From positions 62,001 through 126,000 of the forward strand of contig JACQXM010000024.1 in NCBI GenBank assembly GCA_016208685.1: 64,000 bases of DNA, written 5' to 3'. The stretch is from Planctomycetota bacterium (GTDB lineage Bacteria; Planctomycetota; Phycisphaerae; UBA1845). Positions 24,402-33,679 of this stretch are shown piece by piece (positions within the stretch are counted from its first letter, which is position 1; the number at the start of each line of letters is the position of its first letter). Position numbers and translations under genes: made by a program. Below the pieces are notes generated by a model, which saw only the letters and a program-made list of their open reading frames with translations, was not told the origin of the DNA and searched no databases.

Positions 24402-27400
24402 CTACTCGTCCTTCTTCTCCCGCTGCGCCCGCTTCTTGGCGCGCAGCAGGCGCGACGTCAGGTCCTCGGCCGGTGCGTCATCCTTCCCCTTGCGTGCCGA
24501 CGGGGGTTGGGTGCCGGATTCTCCGGACGCCATCGCCCCGCCCAGCGCTTCGCTTAGATCACCGGCAGCGGCATGGGCCGCCTCGTCGCCGACGTCAAAT
24601 CGACGCCCGGCGCCGGCCAGCGGTATCGGCGGGGGCTCCACCGCCCCCCCACGCGTGTCCCCCTCCTCCGCGATTTCGCCGCCGGCCAGCCGCTCCCCGC
24701 GAACCCGCTCGCGCGTGGTCTTCAACTGGCCAAGCGCCGCCTCACTGCGTTCCCCCGCGTGTGCCATAGTCCTGACACCGTGAGTCAGGGACTCCAGCAT
24801 CGGGCGAATGTACGGATAACGAATCGTCCACCCCACCAGCTCCGCAAACAGCAGCGCCCCCGCGACGCTCCACCAGGGTCCCGCGTGCACTCCGGCTCCC
24901 ACGAGCAGGACCACCAGTATCATGACCTCCACGCAGATGGAAAGCGCCAGCCGGCTTGCTAAACGCCGAACCGCCACGTCCAGCAGAAACGCGGGCAGCA
25001 CCAGCCAGCTCAGGACCCATTCCCAGGCCGGCTGCTTCGCCTCACTCGGCGGCAGGTCATGGCGAAACACGTCGCCCCGGGCCGCACCACCATCCAACCA
25101 GCGCCCGCCGGTGGTCTCGGCGATTTGCCGCAGCAGGGCTTCGTTGGGCTTGAGATCGCGGTACTCGGGTGAGAAGGGAACGGTGAGCCCGGTGCGAAGC
25201 GTCCCCAGGTTCCGGCCGCCTTCGTACACTTGTACGTTGACCAGGTATTGTCCCGCCCGCTCCACGTCGAGGTTCGCCTCATACTTGCCCGGCCCGGTCT
25301 GCGTGAAGTTCGCGGGGACGGCGCGGTTGTCCGGGCCTACGACCCGCGCCTTTTGCATCAGGTTGTTGAGATACGTCGCGTCCTTGTCGAGGGCATCGAT
25401 GACGATGCGGGCGCGGTTGCCTTCCACTCGCGTGTAGGTATCGAAGTTCGCCAGTGAGTCCTGGCGCATCGTCCAGCGCACCAGTTGTGCCCAGAACTTG
25501 GCGAACTTGGGCCAGCGGGTCCAGGCTTCGCCCCATGCCGGCCAGAATCCGCTGGTGAACGCTACCGTTTTGCCGAGCTCATATTGCCAGTAGGCGAGGA
25601 CGGGGTCCTCGCCGTCGCTGGTGGAGCGGATCAGAGGCACCAGCACGTTGGGGTTCTGCTTGGCGGTGGTGAGCACCATTCCGTTCAGGGGCGGTGGCGC
25701 CTCGCCGGGGTCCAACCCCGCAAGCAGCTCGCTGCCCGGCAGTACCACGGAGGGGCGAAACGGTTCCTCCACCAGCAGCGGTCGCCGCACCACCTTGGAT
25801 TCCTTGGAGAAGATCTGCGGTAGCTGTTTGGGGTTCTTGGCCGCATAGTAGCGCCCGCCTGTCTTCTGCGCGATGTCGCGCAGCACCGTCTCCATCACGT
25901 GGTTGCCCCACCCGATGCCGATAGTGCTCACCGTGATCTTGGCCTTGATGTAATCGGACACCAACTGCGAACTGGGTGCGGACGCATCACCGTCGCTGAG
26001 AATGATCACGTGCTTCTGCGCCGCGTCGCGCCCCCGGCCGGACGTCAGCGCCGTAAACGCCATCTGCATCGTCGCGCCGAAGTCGGGCATGTCACCCACC
26101 TGGATGCGATCGATCTTCTTTTTCACGGCGTCTTTGTTGGTGTTGACGTCCAGCGGGACTTCCCAGTTTTCCCCGCCCGGCGAGTAGGTGTAGGCCAGGA
26201 GCCCGAAGTAGTCCTGCGAGCTGACGGTGTCCACGCTCTTCTTGGCCATCTCCTTCGCCCAGTAATTGCCGCGGGCGATCTCGCAACTGTGCATGATCAG
26301 CACCAGGGCGCCGCGGGGGATGACGCGCTTGTGTTTGATCTCGAAGGAAACGGGCATGACTTCTTCCAAGGGGCTGCCGATCCAGCCCCCGGCGCCGAAG
26401 CCCTCGTCACCGCCGGTCATGATGAGCCCGCTCCCCATGTCCTTGACGTACACCGCCAGCGCCTTCTGCTGTTCCTCGGTGAATGTGGCCGCTGGAACGT
26501 TGGAGAGAATGATGGTCCCGTAGCTCATCATCGCCGGAAGATCGAACTCGCCGAGCTGTTCCGACGTTTTCATGTCCACGGCCACCTGCTCGCTGCGCAG
26601 GGCCTCCGCCAGGCCGCGATCCTGGTTGGGGTCGGAGGTGATCAGCAGCGCGCGGCTGCCGCCGGAGACGAAAGTGAAGGCCCGGGCGCGGTTGTTGAGC
26701 GATATGGCGTCCAGCGCCGGCTCGTCAGGGCGGAACACCGCCTCGTAGGATTGCGTCACCGTGGATCGCACCGGGAGTTTCACGACGAAGCTGTTACTCC
26801 CCGGCGCCAGGCGAACCCGGCGCTGCGACTCGGGGATCTCCACCAGCTCGCCATTGGCGTAGATGTCAACGACCCCCGCCACGGCCTTATAGCTCTGGAG
26901 GATCATGCGTAACGAAATCTGCTCTCCCGGTTCGGCGTAGGTCGGCGCCACCAGGCGATCGAAGTAGACCTCGTTGGCGTGCTCATACCACAGGGGCACC
27001 ACGTCGATGGGAATGCCATCGGCGCGGGCACGGCGGGCGTCTGCCAGCACGTCGCCCATGTTGTCGTTTCCATCCGAAAGCAGCACCAGTCGCTTGGCGG
27101 TATCGTGCGGGAAGGCGGCCATCGCCAGCCGCAGCGCCGCCGTTACGTTCGTGCGATCGGTTCCCGGCATGGTGGGCAGTCGGCCGGCCGGAATGTAGTA
27201 GCCCCCGCGCTCCGGCATCTGCTGCAGGAAGGCCTGGCGGGCAAAGTCGATCAGCCCCAGCCGGTCCTTGGGCGGCATGCCTTTCGCCGCCTCCCGTATG
27301 AAGTCCTCCTGCTGTCCCTCCAGCGCCTGCACGCTGTAGGACCGGTCCATGAGGAACATAACCGTCAGATCGTCCGTGCGCCGGACGCGCTGGACCCCCG

Positions 27401-27584
27401 CCAGGCAGCAGGCCATGACCGCGATGACGACGCTTCGCGCCATGACCGCGAGTACCCGCCGGGGCGCATCCAGGCCCGAAAGGCTACGGATGGCCGCGGC
27501 CGCCAGAAGCGGGATCAGGAGCATCAGCCAGAGCCAGGCCGGCTCCTCGAACTCCACGGGCAGCGACAACGCAAGTACCGTCAT
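24402..27584 (-). CDS. Large membrane protein with two VWA-type domains and a glutamine amidotransferase-like segment
   Basis: This protein of 1060 residues starts with two transmembrane helices (WLWLMLLIPLLAAAAI and AVMARSVVIAVMACCLAG). A first VWA domain follows with the MIDAS motif DRSYS (about residues 80-84) and LLSDGNDN. The middle (about 310-420) resembles the GATase1-like module found in YegL-type proteins (SGGSRALLITSDPNQD, GSGLIMTGGDEGFGAGGW). A second VWA segment has HVIILSDGDASAP but a degenerate MIDAS. Two helices near residues 875-935 and a charged, disordered tail ending in KKRAQREKKDE complete it. The start ATG overlaps the stop of the NHL gene (ATGA), so they are coupled. It belongs functionally with the MoxR block downstream. 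Confidence 0.86.
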   Translation of the reverse strand: MTVLALSLPVEFEEPAWLWLMLLIPLLAAAAIRSLSGLDAPRRVLAVMARSVVIAVMACCLAGVQRVRRTDDLTVMFLMDRSYSVQALEGQQEDFIREAAKGMPPKDRLGLIDFARQAFLQQMPERGGYYIPAGRLPTMPGTDRTNVTAALRLAMAAFPHDTAKRLVLLSDGNDNMGDVLADARRARADGIPIDVVPLWYEHANEVYFDRLVAPTYAEPGEQISLRMILQSYKAVAGVVDIYANGELVEIPESQRRVRLAPGSNSFVVKLPVRSTVTQSYEAVFRPDEPALDAISLNNRARAFTFVSGGSRALLITSDPNQDRGLAEALRSEQVAVDMKTSEQLGEFDLPAMMSYGTIILSNVPAATFTEEQQKALAVYVKDMGSGLIMTGGDEGFGAGGWIGSPLEEVMPVSFEIKHKRVIPRGALVLIMHSCEIARGNYWAKEMAKKSVDTVSSQDYFGLLAYTYSPGGENWEVPLDVNTNKDAVKKKIDRIQVGDMPDFGATMQMAFTALTSGRGRDAAQKHVIILSDGDASAPSSQLVSDYIKAKITVSTIGIGWGNHVMETVLRDIAQKTGGRYYAAKNPKQLPQIFSKESKVVRRPLLVEEPFRPSVVLPGSELLAGLDPGEAPPPLNGMVLTTAKQNPNVLVPLIRSTSDGEDPVLAYWQYELGKTVAFTSGFWPAWGEAWTRWPKFAKFWAQLVRWTMRQDSLANFDTYTRVEGNRARIVIDALDKDATYLNNLMQKARVVGPDNRAVPANFTQTGPGKYEANLDVERAGQYLVNVQVYEGGRNLGTLRTGLTVPFSPEYRDLKPNEALLRQIAETTGGRWLDGGAARGDVFRHDLPPSEAKQPAWEWVLSWLVLPAFLLDVAVRRLASRLALSICVEVMILVVLLVGAGVHAGPWWSVAGALLFAELVGWTIRYPYIRPMLESLTHGVRTMAHAGERSEAALGQLKTTRERVRGERLAGGEIAEEGDTRGGAVEPPPIPLAGAGRRFDVGDEAAHAAAGDLSEALGGAMASGESGTQPPSARKGKDDAPAEDLTSRLLRAKKRAQREKKDE

Positions 27585-28507
27585 GGTTGCAGGATTTGTA
27601 CCCGACTGTTCATCGAATCGACAATGTAGACGGTTCCGTTGGAACCGTACGTGGCCGCCCAGGGCCCAGAAAGTTCGCCGAGACGCCGGCCGCTACGTCC
27701 CCAGGTGCGCAGCGACCGCCCCTCCTTACTGAACCACTGCAACCGATCGCCGCCGTACTCGCAGACCAGAAGCGTCCGCTCCGGAGAGATGCTCAGGGAA
27801 TACGGGTAGCGCAGTTCTCCAGGTCCGCGTCCCAGGCGCCCGAACGTTGTCAGGATTTCACCGTTGCGGCTGAGCCGCACCAGCCGATGGTTACAGGCGT
27901 CCGCAAACCAGAGCGTCTGTTCATCGTCGAACACCAGCCCCGTCGGCCGGGAGAGCGACCGGCCTTCGATGGGACCGACCGCCAGGGTCTGAAGGAACTC
28001 CAGACCGGCCGACCACTTCGTGATCCGGTCGTTCCCGTTGTACTCGGCGACGTAGATGAACCCCTCGGCGTCGATAGCCACGCTCGTTGGAAGCTGGAAT
28101 TGCGCGTCCCCGGTTCCCTCGCTTCCGAAGGCGCCGACCTGCAGGCCGGATGCATCGTATACGAGCACTCGGTGGTAGTGGGTGTCGGCAACGAAGACCC
28201 GACCGTCCGGGTGAACGGTCAGCCCGACCGGCTTGCCGGCCTCCGTTTCCGGCATCCTCCATCCCCCCACCAGCCCCCCAGTTGCCGTGAACCGTTGGAT
28301 ACGCCCGGATTTGTCCACCACCAACACCGTGCCCCGCGGATCGGCGGCTATCGCGCGGGGGTAGTGGAAGCAGCCCGGCGCCAAACCGAGCTCGCCGAAG
28401 ACGCCCATAACGCCCGAGTCCGTCAGGGGGGCGCGCTCGCACCCCCACAGGCCGGCCCCGAACGCGACCAACAGGGCTACCTCGCGCCGAAAGTGGAACG
28501 CCGGCAC
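27581..28507 (-). CDS. NHL-repeat beta-propeller lipoprotein
   Basis: This exported protein of about 308 residues starts with a signal peptide ending in the lipobox GLWGC. Five to six NHL blades follow. Repeated units such as YPRAIAADPRGTVLVVDKS, KPVGLTVHPDGRVFVADT, LPTSVAIDAEGFIYVAEYN and RPTGLVFDDEQTLWFADA define a propeller. GTG 28507 is preferred, with GGGGAG about ten bases upstream; the frame is open to a TTG at 28588. The last four bases overlap the start of the large VWA gene, so the propeller is coupled to the MoxR/VWA system, perhaps as a periplasmic partner (inference). Confidence 0.85.
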   Translation of the reverse strand: MPAFHFRREVALLVAFGAGLWGCERAPLTDSGVMGVFGELGLAPGCFHYPRAIAADPRGTVLVVDKSGRIQRFTATGGLVGGWRMPETEAGKPVGLTVHPDGRVFVADTHYHRVLVYDASGLQVGAFGSEGTGDAQFQLPTSVAIDAEGFIYVAEYNGNDRITKWSAGLEFLQTLAVGPIEGRSLSRPTGLVFDDEQTLWFADACNHRLVRLSRNGEILTTFGRLGRGPGELRYPYSLSISPERTLLVCEYGGDRLQWFSKEGRSLRTWGRSGRRLGELSGPWAATYGSNGTVYIVDSMNSRVQILQP

Positions 28508-28601
28508 TACCAAGAACGCCGCTCCCCGCTGCTTCGAAGAAGCCCCCCCAAGTCGTCGAATCCTAGGACCGGTAACTGCGGACGCCAACCTCGGCGCATA
28601 G

Positions 28602-28626
28602 AAAAGGCCGGTACGATGTACCGGCC
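28602..28626 (-). terminator. Intrinsic terminator after the small basic protein gene
   Basis: GGCCGGTAC (28606-28614) and GTACCGGCC (28618-28626) form a perfect nine-base-pair stem with a three-base loop. On the minus strand it is followed by TTTTC. It lies 62 bases after the stop of the small gene at 28688 and separates it from the NHL gene. Confidence 0.82.
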
Positions 28627-28687
28627 GGGACGCCCTGCCGTGCTTTTCGCCCGGGCGATTGGCCCGGACGCTTCCAATCGCTGCGGC

Positions 28688-28924
28688 CTAGTTCAACAAA
28701 CTCCGGACGTCCGACTGCGTGATCTTCCCCGCCGGTTTGTCCAACTCTCGGCTCAGCCAGCTCATCACGGCCGGGCCGTAGGGTAGCGTGCCCGTTTTGA
28801 GCTGCTCTCGCATTCTGGCATCCCGGCGCTGCCGCTCCGCGTCCTTGTAGACCCGGTTTGCCTTCCTCGTCGATATCGCGTCGACTCTCCGCCGACGCTG
28901 GATGCCGCTTCGACCGATGCCCAT
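28688..28924 (-). CDS. Small, highly basic conserved-looking protein of unknown function
   Basis: This protein of 78 residues begins MGIGRSGIQRRRRVDA and is dominated by arginine and lysine in its first half (RKANRVYKDAERQRRDARMREQ). The second half, TLPYGPAVMSWLSRELDKP then ITQSDVRSLLN, looks like a small helical domain. ATG 28924 has GGGAG eight bases upstream, and the gene has its own terminator, so it is very likely expressed as a single cistron. The basic composition suggests nucleic acid or ribosome binding. No family could be named. Confidence 0.72.
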   Translation of the reverse strand: MGIGRSGIQRRRRVDAISTRKANRVYKDAERQRRDARMREQLKTGTLPYGPAVMSWLSRELDKPAGKITQSDVRSLLN

Positions 28925-29176
28925 CTCGATGACTCCCTTCCGTCTCTGGTCCTGCCGAACGCGGAGGATTCTCCCGGAGCCGCCCCGGGGAGTCAAGGGA
29001 CCTACGCGCCTAAAACCAACACGGCGTTCAGTCTGTCTTTAAGATGGACCCCCGAGTCTTGACTGATTGACAGGTTTGCCGCTCGCGCCGACGGAACGTG
29101 CTGGGTGTAGAATCGCATTTGGGCGTCGCGGTCGCCGGATGGCGGCGTCCAAGAGCAGGGTTCGACAAAGGCGTCC

Positions 29177-30001
29177 ATGAAGGCGACACACGAGGCGAAC
29201 GAACTGCGGCTTGGCGTAAATGCCGACGACTTCCGCCTGCCGCTACGCGACGCACTGCGCCAGGCAGGCGCCTTGCGGTTCCCGGTAGTGGAGTTCGGGG
29301 CCGGGACCGGGGACGCCGCCCCCCCGAACCTCTCATCAAGCGGGCGAAAGCACCTGCGCCGGTACGCCGACGGACTCGGCCTGCGGATTGCGTCGGTGGG
29401 AGCCGACCTGCCGGGGCTGCGTTTCACCGATCCCAGAACGGTCCAGGAGCGGATCGACCGCACCTGCGGGATCATCAGCCTGGCTGCGGACCTCGGCGTG
29501 GCGGTCGTGACGGCTGCGGCCGGCGGGCTGTGCCGCGGACCCAACGCCGAGTTCGATCCACTTGCGCTCGAAGCACTGCAACAGGTGGCTGACTTCGCGG
29601 ATTCGCGCGGGCGGTTGTTTGCGCTGCGACCATCGCTCGACGGGGCCGACCGGCTCGCGCGATTGCTCAACCATGTTGGGTGCCCCTCGCTGCGGATCGG
29701 GCTCGACCCGGCAGCGCTGGTTATGAGTGGCGTCAACCCGGCGGCGGTCATCGAGCACCTCGCCGGGTCCATCTGCCTGGTGCACGCGCGCGACGGGACG
29801 GCCGGTCGGGCGGAGCACGCAGGACACGAGACGGCCCTCGGCGAGGGCGACGTTGACTTGGTTGGCGTGCTGTGCATGCTGGCCGCCGCGGAGTACGGCG
29901 GGGCCTACCTGTTGCGCCGTACGGACTCTTCCACTCCGGTTGCTGATTTGCAGCGCGCGCGAGAGACTCTTCACGAGCTACGTGCGTCCGGGTTCCGCTA
30001 G
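29177..30001 (+). CDS. Divergent xylose isomerase-like TIM-barrel protein
   Basis: This 274-residue protein has the alternating strand/helix pattern of the sugar-isomerase/AP-endonuclease-2 class, with PVVEFGAGTG near the N terminus, RIGLDPAALVMSG in the middle and ICLVHARDGTAG later. Compared with the protein at 14227-15057, some metal ligands look weak: the glutamate of the ETG motif is replaced in LFALRPSLDG, and the last glutamate is replaced by an arginine in YLLRRTD. It may be a non-catalytic or differently tuned member. It is followed after 105 bases by the Lgt-like gene. Confidence 0.7.
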   Translation: MKATHEANELRLGVNADDFRLPLRDALRQAGALRFPVVEFGAGTGDAAPPNLSSSGRKHLRRYADGLGLRIASVGADLPGLRFTDPRTVQERIDRTCGIISLAADLGVAVVTAAAGGLCRGPNAEFDPLALEALQQVADFADSRGRLFALRPSLDGADRLARLLNHVGCPSLRIGLDPAALVMSGVNPAAVIEHLAGSICLVHARDGTAGRAEHAGHETALGEGDVDLVGVLCMLAAAEYGGAYLLRRTDSSTPVADLQRARETLHELRASGFR

Positions 30002-30106
30002 ACGGGGTGGTGCTCGTGCGCCGCCCCGCTTGCTTCTCGCCGTTCGTCGCGCCGCTTGTGCACTACTGGATGGCGCGGACTGGCGAGCCCCGCGGAGTTC
30101 CATGCC

Positions 30107-30895
30107 ATGTGGCCCACAGTCGGACCGTTGCGAACCTACACGATCGTCTACATCGGCGCGATGGTCCTGCACCTGGTTCTGGCGCTTACCTACGCCCAGC
30201 GAAACGGACTTTCGCGGCGCGCCGCCTGGGCGATCAGCGCCTGCTATACCTTCGGGATGGCCCTCGGCGCGCGAGTCTTGTATGACGTACTTCACTCCCG
30301 ACTGGACTGGCGGAACTACCTTGACCCTGCCTACCTAGTGTCAAAGGGGCTCTGGGGCGGGCCGCTCGCGTACCTGCTTCTCGCCGTGACGGGCGTGCTG
30401 CTACTGGCGCGCCATCGACGCGCCTACCTCGACCTGGTGGTAGTGACGCTCCCGTTGCCCATGATTCTGGCGAAGGCGGCCTGCTTCGTGAACGGATGTT
30501 GTTACGGTGCCGAGAGCGACCTCCCCTGGGCGATGGCGTTCCCGGAGGGGGCGGAGGCGCCGGCGGGAATCCCGCGCCACCCGACGCAGCTTTATGAAAT
30601 CACGGCGCTCGCGGCCGCGCTTCTCGTGATGCAGGTGGTTGATCGCACCCGATGGGCCGGCTGGTTGCTCTTCTGGTTTGTGCTGATCTATGGCGTCGGA
30701 CGCCCGCTCACGGAGTGTTTCCGGGCCGCGGAGAAGCTCACGGTGCGGTTCGCGGGCATGACGGATTCGCAGATCGCTTGTCTTGCCGGAGCGATGGTGT
30801 CGGCGCTGGTGTTGCTGGCCGTCGGGCTTCGGAGAAAACCGGCCAACGAGGCTGCGATTTCACCCACGCCCGTGCCGCCGGCGCAACCGGCGTGA
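30107..30895 (+). CDS. Prolipoprotein diacylglyceryl transferase (Lgt) family protein
   Basis: This 262-residue integral membrane protein has seven or so transmembrane helices. Lgt-family elements are GLWGGPLAYLL, then AKAACFVNGCCYGAESDLPWAM, then PRHPTQLYEI, and GVGRPLTECFR, which correspond to conserved catalytic-core motifs. The enzyme would transfer diacylglycerol from phosphatidylglycerol to the lipobox cysteine of prelipoproteins such as those encoded elsewhere in this window. ATG 30107 is chosen because GGAG lies five bases upstream; the longer frame from 30056 adds a non-hydrophobic stretch. Several planctomycetes encode more than one Lgt-like protein, so this may be a paralogue. Confidence 0.85.
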   Translation: MWPTVGPLRTYTIVYIGAMVLHLVLALTYAQRNGLSRRAAWAISACYTFGMALGARVLYDVLHSRLDWRNYLDPAYLVSKGLWGGPLAYLLLAVTGVLLLARHRRAYLDLVVVTLPLPMILAKAACFVNGCCYGAESDLPWAMAFPEGAEAPAGIPRHPTQLYEITALAAALLVMQVVDRTRWAGWLLFWFVLIYGVGRPLTECFRAAEKLTVRFAGMTDSQIACLAGAMVSALVLLAVGLRRKPANEAAISPTPVPPAQPA

Positions 30896-30930
30896 TATCG
30901 GCCGGCCGGTACCCTGCGGCCCGGTGGTAC

Positions 30931-31812
30931 TCAGGCGTCGCGGCGCGGTGCCGTGGCCGCAGACGACTCGCCAAGCTGCGCACCGCTGGAACGCGAGGCC
31001 GGCCACCAGACGCGCCCCGCGAGGCACAAAGTACCAACCCCGACGAGCAGGTTCGCGGCCCCGACCACCTGCATCCAGACGATCGGAGCACGGTAGTCTT
31101 CCCCGCCCTTTTTCAAAAAGAGCAGCGCGTTGACCAGGAACGCCAAACCCGCCCACGCGCACGCAGCGCCACACTCGCTGCGTAGCAGCAGGTACCAGAG
31201 CGCCAGGAGGATGACGAGCTCGCGCGCCAGGGGAAAGGGACTGATCCCATAGGCAAGCGCCCGAGGCAGCTCCGCCAGCGCGCCTGGTTGCGTCGTGGCG
31301 CCACGATCCGTGAAGACAACGGCCTGCTTCTTTCCCGGTGCCATCAGTTCTCCGTGCTCCGTGCGCACCCACATGTGCGCGAAGTCGGTGGCCAGCTCGG
31401 CGTGGTACCCCAGGCCCCGGAGAAGTGAAGCAGCGACAACGGCACGCCCGTCGCAGTCCTCCTTACCCATGCGTATGGCCTCGGCAACCGTGGGAAGGTA
31501 GTCCGCCGCGCCCCAGGTGTTCCAATCCCACTCGTAGGGAATGCGGGTGTACACGTATTGTTCCACGGTTTTGAGCACTTCCTCCGGCGCTGCGGGCGTC
31601 TGGAATCGGCAACGCATCTCCGCGAGTAGCGGCTCGAGTTCCGGCGCCCGGCTGTCCAACAGGGACTGCGGATCGCGACAATGTCTCAGGTGCCTCATCA
31701 ACGTCAGTGGGTTCGGATAGCACACGATCGCCCATACCACTCCGAAGGTCAGTACTTTGGCGGGAATCCGCCATTTGGCGGACAGCCGGTTAAGAATCAG
31801 CAGGCGGTTCAC
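30931..31812 (-). CDS. Transglutaminase-like membrane protein
   Basis: This 293-residue protein has an N-terminal helix (AKVLTFGVVWAIVCY), a transglutaminase-like core and three C-terminal helices. The core contains GKEDCDGRAVVAASLLRGLG with the candidate nucleophile Cys, then FAHMWVRTE with the catalytic His. GTG 31812 has GGAG eight bases upstream and begins 16 bases after the stop of the Maf-like gene; the ATG at 31878 would overlap that gene. Such proteins are proteases or amidases, or act in peptide processing. No substrate can be suggested. It converges with the Lgt-like gene. Confidence 0.78.
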   Translation of the reverse strand: MNRLLILNRLSAKWRIPAKVLTFGVVWAIVCYPNPLTLMRHLRHCRDPQSLLDSRAPELEPLLAEMRCRFQTPAAPEEVLKTVEQYVYTRIPYEWDWNTWGAADYLPTVAEAIRMGKEDCDGRAVVAASLLRGLGYHAELATDFAHMWVRTEHGELMAPGKKQAVVFTDRGATTQPGALAELPRALAYGISPFPLARELVILLALWYLLLRSECGAACAWAGLAFLVNALLFLKKGGEDYRAPIVWMQVVGAANLLVGVGTLCLAGRVWWPASRSSGAQLGESSAATAPRRDA

Positions 31813-31828
31813 TCGGCCGACTCCGCGG

Positions 31829-33679
31829 TTAGACGCCCCCGGGCACGCAGAGGCGCGTGCCAGCCCCGGTCGACGCACGCACTCGTCCGACCAGGTACTC
31901 CAGCCGTCGCGACATGGTGTGTTCGCGCAGAACCAGGTTCTGCGCTTCCCCCGTTGTCGAACACGCGGACGGTGCGCCGCTCAGGACGTCGTGCCCCAGC
32001 GCCACCAGCTCTCTGCGCGCGCTGTACATCGTCACCGCGGCGAGGACCGGCGCCAGCGCGGGATAGTCCCGCTCCATCGGAATGTCCGGTCGGCGGCAAA
32101 CCACCGGCTTGCCGCACGCGATGACATCCAGCAGCAGGTCCAGTGCGTCCGCAACCAATTGCGGCAAGACCACGCATCGCACGCACCGGAGAAACTCGCC
32201 AAACGCCTGACCGCGCGGCGTGGGACCCACCCATTCGATACCGGGGGTTGTCGGCGCCGCCCAGCCTGTTCCGGCGAGGAGGACGTGGAATCCGTTCTGC
32301 GCCAGCGCCGTCGCCGTGGCGTCCGCCAGGGCGGCCGGCGCGAGTCGGCAGCGCACGAAGTCCATGAAACGCTCGCGAAGGTCGACTTCGCGAAGGAACA
32401 CCCCCGAACGACGCTCGGCTTCCGCCAGCAGTCCGGGTGCCGCGGTCGGTTCATACCGGTCGACGGCCTGCCGGATGAGCTGCTCCAGCGCCCGCCAAAG
32501 TGCTCGCTGGCTTGGCAGCGTGATGCCGCAGGCGTCGGCACGCGCGTCGGGAACGTCCATCAACACGGCGACCGACCGATGAGCCTCCGGCGGCGGCTCC
32601 GCGCACGAACCGCCGCCCACGGCGAAAAGGTCATCCGCGCCGGGCTCGCAAACGCACGGGTCCGCCGCGCCAACGTCCGCCAACAGCGCCGCCTGCGCCG
32701 TCGAGGCGGCGAATACGTATTCGCCGGGGGCGATTTCACCTGCGAGCGCGCCGAGGGGAGCATCCGGCATGTACCACGACGCCAGCGCCAGCCCCCCCGG
32801 CAGAAGCGGTGCCAAACGCCCGGCAGACCCGTTCGCCAGCAGCACGAGGTCGGCTGTCGATCGTTCGATGCAGCGCATGCGTGCCGCAATGTGGCACCGC
32901 TGCGGGGCATCCGGCACGCAGGTCTGGTACGGCCAACCCAGGCGTCGCAGGCCGCCTTCGATCCGCCGAGCGCGGTCGAGGCCGTTTGGACGCGCGTCCG
33001 CGCTGATAAGGGCCACACGGGGCACCGGCGGCAGCGGACCGCACGACCGGCGTCGCAGCGCCGCGGCGGCCTCGTCCACCGTGCGCCGCTGTATCTCCAC
33101 TACCGCCGCACCGGCGGTCTCCCATCGCCGCTGCAAGTCACTGAGATCCACCGTGGAACGCTGCGGCATGGGGAGCAGCTGCGTGGGGACTTCGTATCCA
33201 GGGTAGCCGATGAAAAGCGCCTCCAATTCCGCCTCGAGATCGGCTGGATCGAGAAACACCAGCCGGCCGGCGGACAGCGCCTCGTGGTAATCCCACAGGT
33301 GCATCGCCAGCTTGATCGCCGCCGCACTCTCTCCCACGACGAACACCGCCGCGTGTCCCGCCATGCGCGACGCCAGTACCAGAGGCTCATGGCCGGTGCC
33401 GACTCCGGGAAGCAGCACACTACAGCCGTTGTCCGGGAAGCGCGCGAGGATCTGCGGCGCGCTGATCGTAGGCATCGACGATCCACCGAACCACATGCGG
33501 CGCCCGTCGGGCCCCGTAAGCTGAAAGGTCGATGCGCCGTCTCGTCCTACCGCCGGGAGAGGCGGTTCGGGCAGCGGCGCCGCGGCGAGCCTGGCGGCCA
33601 ACTCCGGCTGGCGGCCCCGCACGGCCGTGAGATTGCGCTCAAAGCGCTCGACGAAGGTAACCGGTAGCGCCGCCGCCAT
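31829..33679 (-). CDS. Maf/CgeB-like two-part glycosyltransferase-related protein
   Basis: This protein of about 616 residues has two parts. The first (about 1-200) resembles the N-terminal module of motility-associated (Maf/DUF115) transferases: FERNLTAVRGRQPELAARL, a glycine-rich VLLPGVGTGHEPLVLASR turn, and VFVVGESAAAIKLAMH. The second (about 220-600) resembles CgeB/GT1-type glycosyltransferases, with GIEWVGPTPRGQAFGEFLR and CGKPVVCRRPDIPMERDY. ATG 33679 is chosen, with a possible GTG one codon earlier; the open frame continues much further upstream without family features. A role in glycosylating a surface or flagellar polymer is inferred only. Confidence 0.55.
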   Translation of the reverse strand: MAAALPVTFVERFERNLTAVRGRQPELAARLAAAPLPEPPLPAVGRDGASTFQLTGPDGRRMWFGGSSMPTISAPQILARFPDNGCSVLLPGVGTGHEPLVLASRMAGHAAVFVVGESAAAIKLAMHLWDYHEALSAGRLVFLDPADLEAELEALFIGYPGYEVPTQLLPMPQRSTVDLSDLQRRWETAGAAVVEIQRRTVDEAAAALRRRSCGPLPPVPRVALISADARPNGLDRARRIEGGLRRLGWPYQTCVPDAPQRCHIAARMRCIERSTADLVLLANGSAGRLAPLLPGGLALASWYMPDAPLGALAGEIAPGEYVFAASTAQAALLADVGAADPCVCEPGADDLFAVGGGSCAEPPPEAHRSVAVLMDVPDARADACGITLPSQRALWRALEQLIRQAVDRYEPTAAPGLLAEAERRSGVFLREVDLRERFMDFVRCRLAPAALADATATALAQNGFHVLLAGTGWAAPTTPGIEWVGPTPRGQAFGEFLRCVRCVVLPQLVADALDLLLDVIACGKPVVCRRPDIPMERDYPALAPVLAAVTMYSARRELVALGHDVLSGAPSACSTTGEAQNLVLREHTMSRRLEYLVGRVRASTGAGTRLCVPGGV

